A stretch of DNA of 64,000 nt. It comes from Arthrobacter sp. SLBN-112. Its GTDB lineage: Bacteria; Actinomycetota; Actinomycetes; Actinomycetales; Micrococcaceae. The stretch covers positions 2,852,001-2,916,000 of the forward strand of contig NZ_VFMU01000001.1 in the NCBI RefSeq assembly GCF_006715225.1, given 5' to 3'. Positions 1 through 8,989 of the stretch are shown here, in pieces. Position numbers and translations under genes: made by a program. Position 1 is the stretch's first letter. Each line of letters starts with the position of its first letter. The notes below the pieces were generated by a model. It was given only the letters and a program-made list of their open reading frames with translations, did not search any database and was not told where the DNA came from.

Positions 1-79
1 TCCCAAGGGCCGGCCTTTTCTCTTTGAAGATTTTTGCGGGCTGCTCGGCGACTATGCCCGCTTCAGCCGCGTTGCCGGG

Positions 80-1504
80 TTAGACGCCGTAGTAGAGCTC
101 GAACTCGTAGGGGTTCGGGCGCAGGGACAGCGGGCGGATCTCGTTTTCGTACTTGTACTCGATCCAGGTGTCGATCAGGTCCTGGGTGAAGACGCCACCG
201 GCCTGCAGGAACTCGTTGTCCTCGCGCAGGGCCTCCAGTGCTTCCTCCAGGGTGCCCGGAGCCTTGGGGATGTCCTTGGCTTCCTCGGCCGGGAGCTCGT
301 AGAGGTCCTTGTCAATCGGAGCCGGCGGCTCGATGCGGTTGCGGATGCCGTCAATGCCGGCCATCAGCTGGGCAGCGAATGCCAGGTACGGGTTGGAGGA
401 GGGGTCCGGAGCGCGGAATTCGATGCGCTTGGCCTTCGGGTTGGAACCGGTGATCGGGATGCGGATACCGGCGGAGCGGTTGCCCTGCGAGTAGACCATG
501 TTGACCGGAGCCTCGAAGCCCTTGACCAGGCGGCGGTAGGAGTTAACCGTCGGGTTGGTGAAGGCCAGGACGGCGGAGGAGTGCTGGAGCAGGCCGCCGA
601 TGTACCAGCGGGCGGTGTCGGACAGGCCGGCGTAGCCCTTTTCGTCGTAGAACAGCGGCTCGCCACCGTTCCACAGCGACTGGTGGCAGTGCATGCCCGA
701 GCCGTTGTCGCCGAAGACAGGCTTCGGCATGAAGGTAACGGACTTGCCCCAGGCGTCAGCGGTGTTCTTGATGACGTACTTGAACTTCTGCAGGTCATCG
801 GCAGCGTGGGTCAGGGTGGTGAACTTGTAGTTGATCTCGGCCTGGCCGGCGGATCCAACTTCGTGGTGGCTGCGCTCGACCTCGAGGCCGGCTTCGTCCA
901 GGGCAACACACATGGCGTCGCGCAGGTCAGCCTGCTTGTCCGTGGGGGAGACCGGGAAGTAACCGCCCTTGACGGGGGTCTTGTAGCCCAGGTTGCCGCC
1001 CTCTTCCTCACGGCCGGTGTTCCAGTGGGCTTCCTCGGAGTCGATCTTGTAGAAGCTGCCCTGCGGGGAGGACTGGTACTGGACGTTGTCGAACACGAAG
1101 AACTCGGCTTCGGGAGCAAAGAACGCGGTGTCGGCGATGCCGGTGGAAGCCAGGTAAGCTTCAGCCTTTTCGGCCACGCCGCGGGGGTCGCGGTGGTAGG
1201 GGTCACCCGTGCGGGGGTTCACGATCGAGAAGTTCAGCGCGAGGGTCTTCTCCATGCGGAAGGTGTCCAGGAACGCGGTGGTCACGTCCGGGATCAGCTG
1301 CATGTCGGATTCGGCGATGCCCTGGAAGCCGCGGATGGAGGAACCGTCGAAGAGCTGGCCGTTGACGAAGAAATCAGCGTCAACACTCTTGGCGGGGACG
1401 TTGAAGTGCTGCTGGACGCCCGGAAGATCGGTGAAGCGGATATCGACGAACTTTACATCTTCGTCCTTGATGAACTTGAGGACTTCGTCCGCAGTCTTGA
1501 ACAT
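80..1504 (-). CDS. glnA: Glutamine synthetase type I
   Basis: Makes glutamine from glutamate, ammonia and ATP in the cytoplasm; the main ammonia-assimilation enzyme. The 474-aa length is normal for the bacterial dodecameric GSI. The N-terminal beta-grasp segment contains the DGSS motif near residue 54, and the catalytic barrel follows with the MHCHQSLW and NRSAGIRIP segments. A Tyr in the [12 protein letters not shown] stretch near residue 400 matches the adenylylation site of GSI-beta enzymes, so control by GlnE is likely. The ATG at 1504 has an AGGAG ribosome site six bases upstream. The leader carries a hairpin and, further up, a GlnR-type box, listed separately. The gene is divergent from the RDD-protein gene. 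Confidence 0.97.
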   Translation of the reverse strand: MFKTADEVLKFIKDEDVKFVDIRFTDLPGVQQHFNVPAKSVDADFFVNGQLFDGSSIRGFQGIAESDMQLIPDVTTAFLDTFRMEKTLALNFSIVNPRTGDPYHRDPRGVAEKAEAYLASTGIADTAFFAPEAEFFVFDNVQYQSSPQGSFYKIDSEEAHWNTGREEEGGNLGYKTPVKGGYFPVSPTDKQADLRDAMCVALDEAGLEVERSHHEVGSAGQAEINYKFTTLTHAADDLQKFKYVIKNTADAWGKSVTFMPKPVFGDNGSGMHCHQSLWNGGEPLFYDEKGYAGLSDTARWYIGGLLQHSSAVLAFTNPTVNSYRRLVKGFEAPVNMVYSQGNRSAGIRIPITGSNPKAKRIEFRAPDPSSNPYLAFAAQLMAGIDGIRNRIEPPAPIDKDLYELPAEEAKDIPKAPGTLEEALEALREDNEFLQAGGVFTQDLIDTWIEYKYENEIRPLSLRPNPYEFELYYGV

Positions 1505-1567
1505 CTATGCTCCTAACGCATATGTAAATATCTGGCATGGAAGCCATCTGATCCAGCGCAATCCAAA

Positions 1568-1595
1568 AGCAGGGAAAACGCGTGGTTTCCCTGCT
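1568..1595 (-). promoter_or_regulatory. Hairpin in the glnA leader, attenuator-like
   Basis: A perfect 10-bp stem (arms 1568-1577 and 1586-1595, 8-nt loop) lies 63 bases upstream of the glnA start. Read toward glnA, the stem is followed by a short T-rich stretch (TTTTGG). It could be a weak terminator or attenuator, or an mRNA-stabilising leader structure. Only the inverted repeat is directly visible. Confidence 0.45.
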
Positions 1596-1645
1596 GGGTA
1601 CCTGCCGGGGATTGCTTGAAACTGCTAACAGACTATGGATGCGGC

Positions 1646-1683
1646 ATTTCCCGTCCGTGTCCGCATTGTTTCGGGCAGGTTAC
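1646..1683 (-). promoter_or_regulatory. GlnR-type nitrogen box upstream of glnA
   Basis: Read on the minus strand this is GTAAC-n6-GAAAC-n6-GACAC-n6-GAAAT. The actinomycete GlnR consensus, as I recall it, is gTnAC-n6-GaAAC repeated with 6-bp spacers. The first pair fits fully, and each half of the second pair fits at 4 of 5 positions. The nearest edge is 141 bp upstream of the glnA ATG. A possible -10 (CATAGT, 1637-1632 read on the minus strand) lies just downstream, giving a leader of about 120 nt. Confidence 0.7.
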
Positions 1684-1773
1684 AGAATGCCCTGCTATGA
1701 CCACGCTATCCTCCGTCCACATTGCGGTCGAGTCCCATCCACACTGTGGGCGCACCGGCACCGCCTGGCTCGG

Positions 1774-1779
1774 TAAGCT
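1774..1779 (+). promoter_or_regulatory. -10 element for a leaderless RDD-protein transcript
   Basis: TAAGCT is followed by exactly six bases and then the GTG start at 1786. There is no ribosome site, so transcription and translation probably start together. Confidence 0.55.
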
Positions 1780-1785
1780 TGGACG

Positions 1786-2223
1786 GTGGTAGATCGCAAA
1801 GACATTGGGTCCTGGCTCAGCGGACCGGACACCTCCGGCATCTCCAAGTATCCGGGGGAGCGCCTGGGCCTGCCCGAGTCCGGGCCGGGTTCCATGGCAC
1901 GGGCGGGGCGCAGGATCGCAGCCATCTGCATCGACTGGGGCATCGCGCTGCTTATCAGCAACTTCGCTTTCGGCGGCGACTCCTGGGCCACCCTGGCGGT
2001 CTTCGCAATTGAGCAGATCCTCCTGGTGGGAACGCTCGGTTACAGCATCGGCCACCGCATGATGGGCATCGCCGTGGTGAAGCCGGGAGGCGGCGCGCCC
2101 GGGCCACTCGCGGCCCTGGTCAGGGCCGTGCTGCTCTGCCTGGTCGTCCCCGCCGTGATCTTCGACCCGGACCAGCGCGGCCTTCACGACAAGGCGATGA
2201 ACACGCTCCTCATCCGCCGTTAG
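1786..2223 (+). CDS. RDD family membrane protein
   Basis: A 145-aa integral membrane protein of unknown transport or assembly role. The RDD signature appears as RRIAAICIDWG near residues 41-51. It is followed by hydrophobic segments at about 48-62 and 65-85 and a third near 115-130, with the conserved SIGHRMMGIAV segment between. In mycobacteria a small RDD gene also lies next to glnA1 and the DUF4191 gene, so the neighbourhood is conserved although orientation differs. The GTG start follows a leaderless-type -10. The substrate or partner cannot be read from sequence. Confidence 0.85.
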   Translation: MVDRKDIGSWLSGPDTSGISKYPGERLGLPESGPGSMARAGRRIAAICIDWGIALLISNFAFGGDSWATLAVFAIEQILLVGTLGYSIGHRMMGIAVVKPGGGAPGPLAALVRAVLLCLVVPAVIFDPDQRGLHDKAMNTLLIRR

Positions 2224-2256
2224 GCACGGATGCCCCTTCCGGGATCCACACAATCC

Positions 2257-3222
2257 TCAGCCTTGCGCTTCCCCGGCTTTCTGCCGGCGGAAGTTCCGCG
2301 CATTGGCAATGACCACGCCGCCGATCACGATGGCGCCGCCCACCAGTTGCGCCGTGGTGTGGACGCGTCCGGCGAGGATGGTGAGGATGGCGGTGAACAC
2401 TGTAATGAGGTTGAGGAACACGCCGGCGCCGCTTGCGGGCAGGACCGTCAGGGCACGGTTCCACAGCAGGTAGGACAGCACCGACGGGAAAACAGCGATA
2501 AACAGCAGTGACGCCCACGAGTTGCCGGTTGAAGGCAGGGCCAGCCCGCCTGTCGCCAAGCGGACCGGGGCCAGCAGGGCCACCGCCACTGCTGCCTGGA
2601 CTGCCGTGGCTGTAACCGGCGGAATCTTCGGGGCCCGGCGGCCGATCACCGTGTACGCGGTCCAGACAACCACGGCACCGACCATCAGCACCTCGCCGGT
2701 ACCGAAGCCGGCGGTGAGCAGCCTGCCCGCATCCCCGCCGCTGATCACGATCAGGACGCCGGCCAGGGCCAGAAGGACGCCGGCGACTGACAACCACGTC
2801 AGCCGTTCACGCAGGAAGACGGCGGCGGCAAGCGTGATGAGTGCCGGATTGAAGGAGTTGATCAGCGAAGCGTTGAACGCATCGGTGTGCTCCAGGGCAA
2901 CATACAGCAGGAGGTTGTAGCCGAGCAGCCCGCAGACGCTGAGGGCGACCAGCCACGGCCACGCGGCCAGGACTGAGCGCCAGTTTGGCCGCTCCACCAG
3001 CTGGGCTATGACCAGCAGCGGCACCAGCGCGATGGCCCAGCGCAGGAAGACCAGGCTCAGCGGCTCAATGCTTTGGACCGCGCCGGCGCCCACGACGTAG
3101 TTGCCGGCCCAGAACAGCGTTGCCCCGAGGAGGGAGAGAAGCGCGACCATGCGCCTGCGGCCCTGGGCGCGCCCGGATGGCGCCCCTGGCCTGGAGGACA
3201 GTTCTGAATCAATGGAGTCCAC
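2257..3222 (-). CDS. DMT-superfamily (EamA) transporter
   Basis: A 321-aa inner-membrane protein with about ten hydrophobic helices and two EamA repeats (roughly residues 25-155 and 170-305), the usual arrangement for drug/metabolite exporters. The first repeat contains LFWAGNYVVGAGAV, and the helix-4-type segment HTDAFNASLINSFNPALITL is also typical of the family. The substrate is unknown; homologues export amino acids or metabolites. It lies 18 bp downstream of the DUF3817 gene and is probably co-transcribed. The assigned GTG at 3222 has no strong ribosome site, so the exact start is uncertain. Confidence 0.88.
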   Translation of the reverse strand: MDSIDSELSSRPGAPSGRAQGRRRMVALLSLLGATLFWAGNYVVGAGAVQSIEPLSLVFLRWAIALVPLLVIAQLVERPNWRSVLAAWPWLVALSVCGLLGYNLLLYVALEHTDAFNASLINSFNPALITLAAAVFLRERLTWLSVAGVLLALAGVLIVISGGDAGRLLTAGFGTGEVLMVGAVVVWTAYTVIGRRAPKIPPVTATAVQAAVAVALLAPVRLATGGLALPSTGNSWASLLFIAVFPSVLSYLLWNRALTVLPASGAGVFLNLITVFTAILTILAGRVHTTAQLVGGAIVIGGVVIANARNFRRQKAGEAQG

Positions 3223-3240
3223 GGCTGATGACGCGTTCGC

Positions 3241-3594
3241 CTACACCCGGCTGGACTCAGGCTCACCGGCGGGCACTTCTGCCCCTGCGGCACTGAGGTA
3301 ACCGCGCCGCCCGGCCCATCGCTCGAACAGGAGGGTGGCGAACGGGAAGACGGCGGAGACGCCTGCCAGCACCGCCACCATGAAGGGCCAGCGCTGCACC
3401 CGCCACAGCATCAGCGCGGCAACTCCGTAGCCGATGAACAGCGCACCGTGGATGGGTCCAGCCACCTGGACCCCAAGCTCACTGGTGCCCGCTACCCACT
3501 TGAAGTACATCCCGGCAAGGAGCGCTGCCCAACTGCAGGCCTCGGCCACGGCGAGGATATGGAAGGCGCGGATCACAGTTGTCCTGAGGTTCAT
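3241..3594 (-). CDS. DUF3817 integral membrane protein
   Basis: A 117-aa protein when started at the ATG at 3594, which has an AGGA-type ribosome site. A longer frame reaching 3654 has no support. Three hydrophobic stretches (about residues 7-27, 40-58 and 62-85) and the segment GPIHGALFIGYGVAALMLW match DUF3817, a small actinobacterial membrane family without assigned function. The C-terminus is a short hydrophilic tail. It precedes the DMT transporter in the same direction. Confidence 0.85.
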   Translation of the reverse strand: MNLRTTVIRAFHILAVAEACSWAALLAGMYFKWVAGTSELGVQVAGPIHGALFIGYGVAALMLWRVQRWPFMVAVLAGVSAVFPFATLLFERWAGRRGYLSAAGAEVPAGEPESSRV

Positions 3595-3671
3595 GGTCAC
3601 GTCCTGTCTTAGGTTGATGGCAGGGCCAGTTGTGCAAAGGCTGCCGTTCGGCACAGACGGTTGGCGCGCAA

Positions 3672-3713
3672 GAAAAAAACGCCCCGGCCCGGCAGTGCCG
3701 GTACCGGGGCGTT
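3672..3713 (-). terminator. Intrinsic terminator after the DUF4191 gene
   Basis: A 10-bp GC-rich stem (3678-3687 with 3704-3713) is followed on the minus strand by a run of seven T residues. It lies just downstream of the DUF4191 stop codon. Confidence 0.85.
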
Positions 3714-3720
3714 CCGCCAG

Positions 3721-4473
3721 CTAGCGTCCGCGGTTGGGACGGGCCTTGTAGGGATCGATGCCCTTGGGGATGGGCATCCGGGTGCCCATCGAGGCAATGC
3801 GCTTGGATACGGTGCTGACTTCCAGCTTGGTCAGTTCGTTCTTCATCTTGCCCATCTTCTTCGCCACCTGGCTCAGGGGCACCTGGCCCTCGCCGTGCCC
3901 GGTCTGGATGGTGTGCACGGGAACGTTGGGCAGGATGCGCGCCAGGCGCTTGCGCTCGGCATCGAGCAGCGGCTTCACACGGTGGCTGGGGCCTTCGCTG
4001 ACAAGGACGACGCCGGGGCGGCCAACGGCGCGGAACACGGCATCCTGGGTGCGCGGATTGACAGCCACAGGCTGCTCTTCGGTGATCCAGCCACGGCGGA
4101 GTGTGCCCAGGGCGGCGCCCGAGGCGCCGGGCTGGTTTTCAATCTGTGCGAAGGCGGCACGTTCGGCGCGGCGGGACAAAATAAACGTTGCCGCCAGCAG
4201 GCCCAGCGGAATGCCGATGATGAGGCCGGTAATCCAGTTATCCAGCCAGAAACCCACCAGGAAGCTGACCGCCACAACGCCCAGGAACGCCAGCAGCATG
4301 AGCCACGGAACCATGGGGTCGTGGCGGCGGGTCATGGTGAAGACCTCGCCGATTTGCTTGAGCCTGCTGGGCTTCTTGGCCTTTGCTTCCTTCGGCTTGC
4401 GCGTGAACAGGCCGCGCTTCACCGCGCTTGAGCCCGCCGGGGTGGAGTTGCTGGTGTCAGGGGATTTCGCCAT
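3721..4473 (-). CDS. DUF4191 membrane protein
   Basis: A 250-aa conserved actinobacterial protein. The basic N-terminal region (about 1-55) is followed by two transmembrane helices (about 56-75 and 80-100) and a soluble domain that includes the segment VGRPGVVLVSEGPSHRVKPLL. In mycobacteria the corresponding gene (Rv2219) follows lipA, and the same neighbourhood is seen here, so a link to lipoate metabolism or the envelope is possible but unproven. A TAGAAT -10-like hexamer sits nine bases before the ATG. The gene ends at a strong terminator. Confidence 0.87.
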   Translation of the reverse strand: MAKSPDTSNSTPAGSSAVKRGLFTRKPKEAKAKKPSRLKQIGEVFTMTRRHDPMVPWLMLLAFLGVVAVSFLVGFWLDNWITGLIIGIPLGLLAATFILSRRAERAAFAQIENQPGASGAALGTLRRGWITEEQPVAVNPRTQDAVFRAVGRPGVVLVSEGPSHRVKPLLDAERKRLARILPNVPVHTIQTGHGEGQVPLSQVAKKMGKMKNELTKLEVSTVSKRIASMGTRMPIPKGIDPYKARPNRGR

Positions 4474-4502
4474 AGTGCCTCAATTCTACGTGACTTAAAC
4501 CA

Positions 4503-4540
4503 AAGGGCCGGACGCTGGAATGATCCGGCGTCCGGCCCTT
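4503..4540 (-). terminator. Terminator of the lipB-lipA operon
   Basis: A perfect 13-bp inverted repeat (4503-4515 with 4528-4540) lies just past the lipA stop. On the minus strand it is followed by TTTGGTTTAAG. Confidence 0.75.
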
Positions 4541-4560
4541 GCCACGTCACTGCGGGGAGG

Positions 4561-5580
4561 TCATGAATGTGATGCCAGGAGGGTGGCGGCTTCCTGGCGG
4601 GTGGTGCCGGAGTCCTGGATGCCTTCGGCGATGTGGGCGAGTTCGGCGGGGATGTCGCGGCCTTTCTTGCGCATGGCGGTGGCCCAGAGGCGGCCGGCGC
4701 GGTAGGAGGAGCGGACCAGGGGCCCGGACATGACGCCGAGGAAGCCGATCTCCTGGGCTTCGTGCTGGAGGTCCACGAATTCCTGGGGTTTGACCCACCG
4801 GTCCACGGGCAGGTGCCGTTCGGACGGGCGCAGGTATTGGGTGATGGTGATCAGGTCGCAGCCGGCCTGGTGCAGGTCGCGGAGGGCTTCGCTGATTTCT
4901 TCGCGGGTTTCGCCCATGCCCAGGATGAGGTTGGACTTGGTGACCATGCCCAGGTTCCGGCCCTGGGTGATGACGTCCAGGGACCGCTCGTAGCGGAACG
5001 CGGGGCGGATACGCTTGAAGATCCTGGGCACGGTTTCGACGTTGTGCGCGAAGACCTCGGGGGCGGAGTCGCAGATCGCCTTGATGTGGTCGGGGTTGCC
5101 GGAGAAGTCCGGGATGAGCAGTTCCACGCCGGTGCCGGGGTTCAGTTCGTGGATCTTGCGGACGGTTTCGGCGTAGAGCCAGACGCCTTCGTCTTCCAGG
5201 TCGTCGCGGGCGACGCCGGTGACGGTGGCGTAGCGCAGCTGCATGGACTGGACCGAGCGGGCCACCTTGGTGGGTTCGAACATGTCCACGGGGGAGGGCT
5301 TGCCGGTATCGATCTGGCAGAAGTCGCAGCGGCGGGTGCATTCGGAGCCGCCGATCAGGAAGGTGGCTTCCTTGTCTTCCCAGCATTCGAAGATGTTGGG
5401 GCAGCCGGCTTCTTCGCAGACGGTGTGCAGGCCTTCCTTTTTCACCAGGTTCTTCAGCCCGACGAACTCCGGGCCCATCTGGACCTTGGCCTTGATCCAC
5501 TCCGGTTTGCGTTCCACCGGGACCGCAGCGTTGCGCTGCTCGATCCGCAGCATCTTCCGGCCTTCAGGTGCCAGTGTCAC
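4561..5580 (-). CDS. lipA: Lipoyl synthase
   Basis: A radical-SAM enzyme that inserts two sulfurs into the octanoyl chain on E2 and GcvH proteins. The 339-aa protein has the auxiliary-cluster cysteines in [12 protein letters not shown] (about residues 55-66) and the radical-SAM triplet CTRRCDFC (about 81-88). The GTG start at 5580 overlaps the lipB stop by four bases (GTGA) and has AAGGAG seven bases upstream, so the two genes are translationally coupled. Its substrate is made by LipB, and a likely client, SucB, is encoded 8 kb away. Confidence 0.97.
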   Translation of the reverse strand: MTLAPEGRKMLRIEQRNAAVPVERKPEWIKAKVQMGPEFVGLKNLVKKEGLHTVCEEAGCPNIFECWEDKEATFLIGGSECTRRCDFCQIDTGKPSPVDMFEPTKVARSVQSMQLRYATVTGVARDDLEDEGVWLYAETVRKIHELNPGTGVELLIPDFSGNPDHIKAICDSAPEVFAHNVETVPRIFKRIRPAFRYERSLDVITQGRNLGMVTKSNLILGMGETREEISEALRDLHQAGCDLITITQYLRPSERHLPVDRWVKPQEFVDLQHEAQEIGFLGVMSGPLVRSSYRAGRLWATAMRKKGRDIPAELAHIAEGIQDSGTTRQEAATLLASHS

Positions 5581-6245
5581 AGTAGAGCTCCTTCAGGGCT
5601 CGAAACCAATGCTTCTTCATGTTTGCGGAATTCCTCCACGAACCGGTCCACGATATCCGCAGGCCGGATGTCCCGGCCTGTCTCCTGGGACATGGTGGTC
5701 ACGCCGGCGTCAGTGATGCCGCAGGCGATGATCTGGCCGTAGGGTGCCAGGTCGTTGCTGCAGTTAATGGCAATGCCGTGCATGGTGACACCGTTCAGGA
5801 CGCGGATGCCGATGGCGGCGATCTTGCGGTCCGGGCCCTTGGCATCGGCTTTGATCCAGACACCTGCGCGGCCCTTGATGCGTTCGGCAGTGATGCCGTA
5901 GTCCGCCATGACGGTGATCATGACCTCTTCCAGCCGCTCCACGTAATCGCGGATGCCGGCGCGGTTCTTCAGTTTCAGGATGGGGTAGGCAATCAGCTGG
6001 CCCGGTCCGTGCCAGGTAAGTTTGCCGCCGCGGTCCACGGCGACAACCGGCGTGCCGTCGAACGGCCGCTCGTGGTCCTCGGTCAGCTTGCCGGCCGTGT
6101 ATACGGCTGCGTGCTCCAAAAGCAGGACTGTGCTGGGCGCAACTCCGGCGATAACCTTGTCATGGAGTTCGCGCTGGGCATCCCAGCCTTCCATGTAATC
6201 AACGAAGTCAGGGGAAAGACCCAGCCGTGAAAACTCAAGAGTCAT
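5577..6245 (-). CDS. lipB: Octanoyl-[ACP]:protein N-octanoyltransferase
   Basis: Transfers octanoate from acyl carrier protein to the lipoyl-domain lysine, the step before LipA. The 222-aa protein has the [13 protein letters not shown] motif (about residues 73-85), the conserved Lys in [13 protein letters not shown] and the catalytic Cys in the [10 protein letters not shown] segment near residue 177. First gene of a two-gene operon with lipA. No ribosome site is evident; a TAAGCT hexamer seven bases upstream suggests a leaderless message. Divergent from the kinase gene. Confidence 0.96.
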   Translation of the reverse strand: MTLEFSRLGLSPDFVDYMEGWDAQRELHDKVIAGVAPSTVLLLEHAAVYTAGKLTEDHERPFDGTPVVAVDRGGKLTWHGPGQLIAYPILKLKNRAGIRDYVERLEEVMITVMADYGITAERIKGRAGVWIKADAKGPDRKIAAIGIRVLNGVTMHGIAINCSNDLAPYGQIIACGITDAGVTTMSQETGRDIRPADIVDRFVEEFRKHEEALVSSPEGALL

Positions 6246-6252
6246 GGCATCC

Positions 6253-6258
6253 AGCTTA
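6253..6258 (-). promoter_or_regulatory. -10 element for lipB
   Basis: TAAGCT on the minus strand, seven bases before the lipB ATG. It is the same hexamer as in front of the RDD and 117-aa membrane-protein genes. Confidence 0.5.
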
Positions 6259-6369
6259 GACCCCGAAGCCGTGCCGGCCGGGTTTAGTGTCCAAGCTCAC
6301 CGGCTGCCCGCTTTGTGACCGCAACAGCCAGGTCTGTGGATAACTTCTGCAGCGCGGCCGAAACTCGAC

Positions 6370-6375
6370 TAGACA
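6370..6375 (+). promoter_or_regulatory. -10 element for the Ser/Thr kinase gene
   Basis: TAGACA followed by six bases and the ATG at 6382. There is no ribosome site, so a leaderless transcript is likely. Confidence 0.45.
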
Positions 6376-6381
6376 TGCAGT

Positions 6382-8019
6382 ATGGACGATGCACAGGCGC
6401 CGGAGGTTCCCGGTTACGACGTCGGGCGGTTGCTGGGCAGGGGCGGCAGCGCCGACGTGTGGCTGGCCAGGGAACAAGGCAGCGGCAGGGATTGCGCGCT
6501 CAAGTGCTTCCGCGCCGGGGGCAGCAGAATCCGGGGCAGTGCGGCCCTCAGCGAGGAGGACGTGCGGCGGGAGATCCGGATCCTGTCCGTCCTGGAGCAC
6601 CAGCACCTCATCAAGGCCCACGACGCGGTGCGCGTGGCGGGACCCGGCGGCGGCACGGCCTTGAGCATGGATTATGCCGCCGGCGGCTCGCTGGCCCAGT
6701 TGGTGGCTGCCCGTGGCAGGCTCAGCGTGGGGGAGACGGTCACCGTTCTGACCCCCATCGCCCAGGCACTTGGCTACCTGCATGGAAAAGGGTTCACGCA
6801 CTCGGACGTGTCGCCGGGAAACGTGCTGTTCACGGGGCAGGGGAAACCGATGCTGTCCGACCTGGGTATTGCGCGGATGCTCGGCGACCCGGGCAGCACG
6901 GGGACTGTTGGTACGGGGGGCTTCCTGGATCCGTCGCCGGTGGATGCGGTCCGCGCTGGCCTCCAGCCGGGACGGGACGTCTACTCGGTGGCCGCCCTGG
7001 GCTGGTTCTGCCTGACGGGTGAGGCCCCTGGCCGCACTGTCGACCGTCCGCCGTTGTCCCTCCTGGTTCCCGGCGTCCCCAAGGATCTTGCGGCCGCCCT
7101 GGAAGCAGGACTGAACGAGGACCGGCGGCTGCGCCCTGACGCGCTGGCCTTGGCCACGGCCGTTTACCGCAGTGCCGAACCCCAGCCCGTGGATCTCTCG
7201 GATGCCGTCCATCCCACCGTTCTGCCTGAGCTGCTGACGCGGCGCCACGTTTCCGCCAGCCCGAAGGGCGGCAGCCTCCGGGTGAAACTCCAGGGCCTGC
7301 GGCGGCGGGCGGTGACATCCCGCTGGTCCGCCCGCCCGGTGCCACAGGAGAACAGTGACCGGCGGCAGTCAAAGGCGGCGCAGTCCGGGGGTAAACACGC
7401 GGATGCGCCCGTTGCCTCCGGGGGTACCCGCATGCTTCTGCATGTGATCGTCCCGGCCGTTGCCGCCGCCGCGGCGGGAATGTGGTGGCTGTCCGCGGGG
7501 TTAGGGCAGGAGATATGGGCCTCGGCAACCGGATCGCCGCCGGTGTCTGCGGACCCATCCGGGGCGGTTGCCGTCGGAACGGGCGCTGCTGCATCTGTTG
7601 ACGGTGCCCGGCAGCGGGCCGGCGCAGCTGATCCGGTGCTTGCCGTGCAGGGGCTGGCGGCGCTGCGGGACTATGCCTTCAGCAGCGGCAGGCTGGAGCT
7701 GCTGGCGGAGGTGAACGCCCCCGGCTCCGCTGCAGCCGCTGCCGACGAGCGCACAGCCGGTCAGCTTCTTGCGTCCAAGCACCGCCTCGACGGATTTACC
7801 AGCACGCTGTCCGGGATGGCGGTGGAAGACGGGGGAAGCATGCACCAGGCCGTGGTCCGGGTAACCTCAGCCACCTCCGGTTACCACACGGTGAGTGCGG
7901 AAGGCACGGTGCTGGCAGCGGGGGCTCCCAGTCCGCCACAGCCCCTTCGGCTGGTGCTGGTGTTGGTCGATGGCCGGTGGCGCGTCAGCGACATCCTTGC
8001 GGCAGCCGGTTCCGGCTAG
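6382..8019 (+). CDS. Membrane Ser/Thr protein kinase, atypical catalytic loop
   Basis: A 545-aa protein. The N-terminal kinase domain (about residues 8-270) has a glycine loop GRGGSADVW, the ATP lysine in CALKCF, a catalytic loop HSDVSPGN in place of the usual HRDxKPxN, and DLG in place of DFG. The catalytic Asp and the Asn are kept, but the loop Lys is Ser. A linker follows, then one transmembrane helix (about 352-373) and an external domain of about 170 residues that I do not recognise. The topology is that of receptor-type bacterial kinases. It is inserted between lipB and the TIGR01777 gene, and its stop overlaps the convergent gene by 4 bp. Signal and substrate are unknown. Confidence 0.85.
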   Translation: MDDAQAPEVPGYDVGRLLGRGGSADVWLAREQGSGRDCALKCFRAGGSRIRGSAALSEEDVRREIRILSVLEHQHLIKAHDAVRVAGPGGGTALSMDYAAGGSLAQLVAARGRLSVGETVTVLTPIAQALGYLHGKGFTHSDVSPGNVLFTGQGKPMLSDLGIARMLGDPGSTGTVGTGGFLDPSPVDAVRAGLQPGRDVYSVAALGWFCLTGEAPGRTVDRPPLSLLVPGVPKDLAAALEAGLNEDRRLRPDALALATAVYRSAEPQPVDLSDAVHPTVLPELLTRRHVSASPKGGSLRVKLQGLRRRAVTSRWSARPVPQENSDRRQSKAAQSGGKHADAPVASGGTRMLLHVIVPAVAAAAAGMWWLSAGLGQEIWASATGSPPVSADPSGAVAVGTGAAASVDGARQRAGAADPVLAVQGLAALRDYAFSSGRLELLAEVNAPGSAAAAADERTAGQLLASKHRLDGFTSTLSGMAVEDGGSMHQAVVRVTSATSGYHTVSAEGTVLAAGAPSPPQPLRLVLVLVDGRWRVSDILAAAGSG

Positions 8020-8918
8020 GCGCTGCCGCCCTTGCCGGCCACCCAGCGGGCTGCGTCTTCCAAACGTCCGTGCTGCCAATGGAACCCGGCCGAGGACAGG
8101 ACCGCAGGCTCCATCCGCTGGCTGGAAAGCAGCAACTCCTCGCCGAGGCCCGGCATGACGGTTCGCAGCACGGGAGCCGGGACACGCAGCACGGCCGGCC
8201 GGTGCAGGGCGTGGGCCAGGGCCGCGATGATCGTGTTGACGTCCGCCTGTTCCGGTGCTGCCAGGTTCACCGGGCCGGAGAGCTGGGAGTCGAGGAGGAA
8301 CAGGAAGGCGGCGGTAACGTCCGGAAGCGTCACCCAGGGCCAGAACTGGTGGCCGCTGCCGAACGGACCTCCAATACCCAGACGCAGCACCGGAAGCAGC
8401 CTTCCCAGTGCTCCACCGGAACGGCTGAAGACCACCCCGGTCCGGGGCGTCACTACACGGACCCCTGCCGGCGCGGTCAGGGCGGCCTGCTCCCATTCAA
8501 CACAGATCTGTGCCATGACGCCTGAGCCGGCCGGTGCATCCTCCCGCAGGACGGTGTTGCCGGCATCGCCATAGTAATTCGAACCCGACTGGCTGATGAA
8601 GGTTGCCGGCGGGGCATCCAGCTGCGTCATGGCGTGCACCAATGTCCTGGTGGGCCCCAGCCGGGAACTGAACAGTTCCTCCACCCGCTTCCGCGTCCAC
8701 GGCCTGTCTCCGATGCCTGCACCGGAGAGGTTGACCACGGCATCTGCCCCGGCCAGCGCGCCTGGATCCAGGATGCCGGCGGCGGGGTCCCAGCGGATTT
8801 CGGCGGGGCCGGCGGGCGGTCGGCGGACCAGGGTCGTCACCGAGTGGCCTGCGCTGCGGAAGGCTGCGGACATGGAAGTGCCGATGAGCCCGGAGGCGCC
8901 GGCCATGACGATATGCAT
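8016..8918 (-). CDS. TIGR01777 family NAD(P)-dependent oxidoreductase
   Basis: A 300-aa SDR-fold protein (extended, epimerase-like) of the YfcH/TIGR01777 family. It opens with the Rossmann motif GASGLIGTSM, has DAVVNLSGAGIGDRPW near residue 80, and has SSNYYG-like SGSNYYGDAG, followed by a C-terminal DUF1731-type segment. In mycobacteria this family sits between dlaT and lipB, as it nearly does here. The reaction is unknown. I place the start at the ATG at 8918, because the GTG pair just upstream would add only five unsupported residues. Confidence 0.9.
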   Translation of the reverse strand: MHIVMAGASGLIGTSMSAAFRSAGHSVTTLVRRPPAGPAEIRWDPAAGILDPGALAGADAVVNLSGAGIGDRPWTRKRVEELFSSRLGPTRTLVHAMTQLDAPPATFISQSGSNYYGDAGNTVLREDAPAGSGVMAQICVEWEQAALTAPAGVRVVTPRTGVVFSRSGGALGRLLPVLRLGIGGPFGSGHQFWPWVTLPDVTAAFLFLLDSQLSGPVNLAAPEQADVNTIIAALAHALHRPAVLRVPAPVLRTVMPGLGEELLLSSQRMEPAVLSSAGFHWQHGRLEDAARWVAGKGGSA

Positions 8919-8977
8919 GGTCCATCTCACCACGGCAGCGCGTTGTGTACCTCCCGCTGCCCAGGTGAGGGGTTGAC

Positions 8978-8983
8978 TATGAT
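8978..8983 (+). promoter_or_regulatory. -10 element for the tricorn-like protease gene
   Basis: TATGAT followed by six bases and the ATG at 8990. No Shine-Dalgarno sequence is visible in front of the ATG. Confidence 0.55.
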
Positions 8984-8989
8984 CGAACG

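Noticed and set aside
4633..5742. A 369-codon frame antisense to lipA/lipB
   Set aside because: Shadow frame; lipA and lipB are complete with all active-site residues.
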